Source of the DNA: an uncultured Paracoccus sp.
GTDB taxonomy: Bacteria > Pseudomonadota > Alphaproteobacteria > Rhodobacterales > Rhodobacteraceae
Reading direction: 5' to 3'
DNA length: 5,331 nt
Assembly (NCBI GenBank): GCA_937859005.1
Contig: CALLYR010000273.1
Location: forward strand, 1 to 5,331
In this document: positions 5,194 to 5,331 of the stretch, piece by piece
Numbering within the stretch: position 1 is the first letter of the stretch
Layout: the number at the start of each line of letters is the position of its first letter
Position numbers and translations under genes: made by a program
The notes under the pieces: model-generated
What the model saw: only the letters and a program-made list of their open reading frames with translations
Database searches by the model: none
What the model was told of the DNA's origin: nothing

Positions 5194-5331
5194 TCAGATC
5201 AGGAATTCGGACAGCACCTGATCGCCGGTGATGTCGCGCCAGTCAAAGCCGGCAGCAATCAGCCGCGCATTCAGCGCGTCGAAATTGGCGGCATCCGTGG
5301 TCTCGATCCCGATCAGGACGGAGCCGAAGTT
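5194..5331 (-). CDS. ilvA: C-terminal end of a probable threonine dehydratase (5' end outside window)
   Basis: Reading the minus strand from the right edge gives 45 residues ending in a stop whose complement is TCA at 5194-5196. They begin NFGSVLIGIETTD, continue AARLI-type helix (NARLIAAGFDWRDI) and end SEFLI. This beta-alpha-beta outline, with GSVLIGIE, then GFDWRDIT and a final short hydrophobic strand, resembles the ACT-like regulatory end of short biosynthetic threonine ammonia-lyases, which convert threonine to 2-oxobutanoate for isoleucine synthesis. The catalytic PLP domain is not in the window, so another ACT-domain enzyme is possible. The gene is convergent with the Hpt gene with five bases between, leaving no room for a terminator, so the two transcripts must overlap at their 3' ends. 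Start beyond the window. Confidence 0.6.
   Translation of the reverse strand, partial: NFGSVLIGIETTDAANFDALNARLIAAGFDWRDITGDQVLSEFLI

Noticed and set aside
4804..5331. Plus-strand open frame from ATG 4804 to the window edge
   Set aside because: It overlaps the Hpt gene in another frame and then runs antisense to the last gene, with no domain. The start is kept as a finding because of its strong ribosome site.

Overview
The window is GC-rich, has tightly packed genes and looks like the chromosome of an alphaproteobacterium. The gene content fits Rhodobacterales, most likely a Paracoccus-like genus. The argB protein has the extended N-terminal helix of arginine-sensitive N-acetylglutamate kinases, the L,D-transpeptidase carries a Tat-type leader, and an RbaY/RsbU-like receiver-phosphatase sits head to head with a single-domain Hpt protein. 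The genus is an inference; no rRNA or tRNA is present to confirm it.

Layout. Bases 1-824 (+) hold the 3' end of an RTX (calcium-binding nonapeptide repeat) protein with 20 uninterrupted repeat units and a type I secretion-like C-terminus. argB (890-1804, +) and a SixA-type histidine phosphatase (1877-2395, +) follow. A 169-base spacer with several small inverted repeats precedes a Tat-exported L,D-transpeptidase (2565-3224, +), which ends in a good intrinsic terminator. A 209-base non-coding spacer separates it from a convergent gene (3434-4708, -) encoding a receiver domain, a coiled coil and a PP2C/SpoIIE phosphatase. A 102-base divergent promoter region leads to an Hpt-domain protein (4811-5188, +). 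The last 138 bases are the 3' end of a minus-strand gene, probably threonine dehydratase (ilvA), ending only five bases from the Hpt stop.

How the genes relate. The RTX, arginine, cell-wall and isoleucine genes look like ordinary neighbours with no shared pathway. The regulatory content is more coherent. The divergent receiver-phosphatase and Hpt genes could belong to one phosphorelay feeding a partner-switching (anti-sigma/anti-anti-sigma) output. Their shared promoter region holds a tandem 11-bp repeat that also forms a near-match to the CtrA site TTAA-N7-TTAA. The SixA-like phosphatase 2.4 kb away belongs to a family first described as acting on an Hpt phosphohistidine, so a link to the Hpt protein is possible but unproven. 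I found no clearly novel multi-gene system, CRISPR array, tRNA, rRNA or insertion sequence. The divergent signalling pair and its promoter are the most interesting part.
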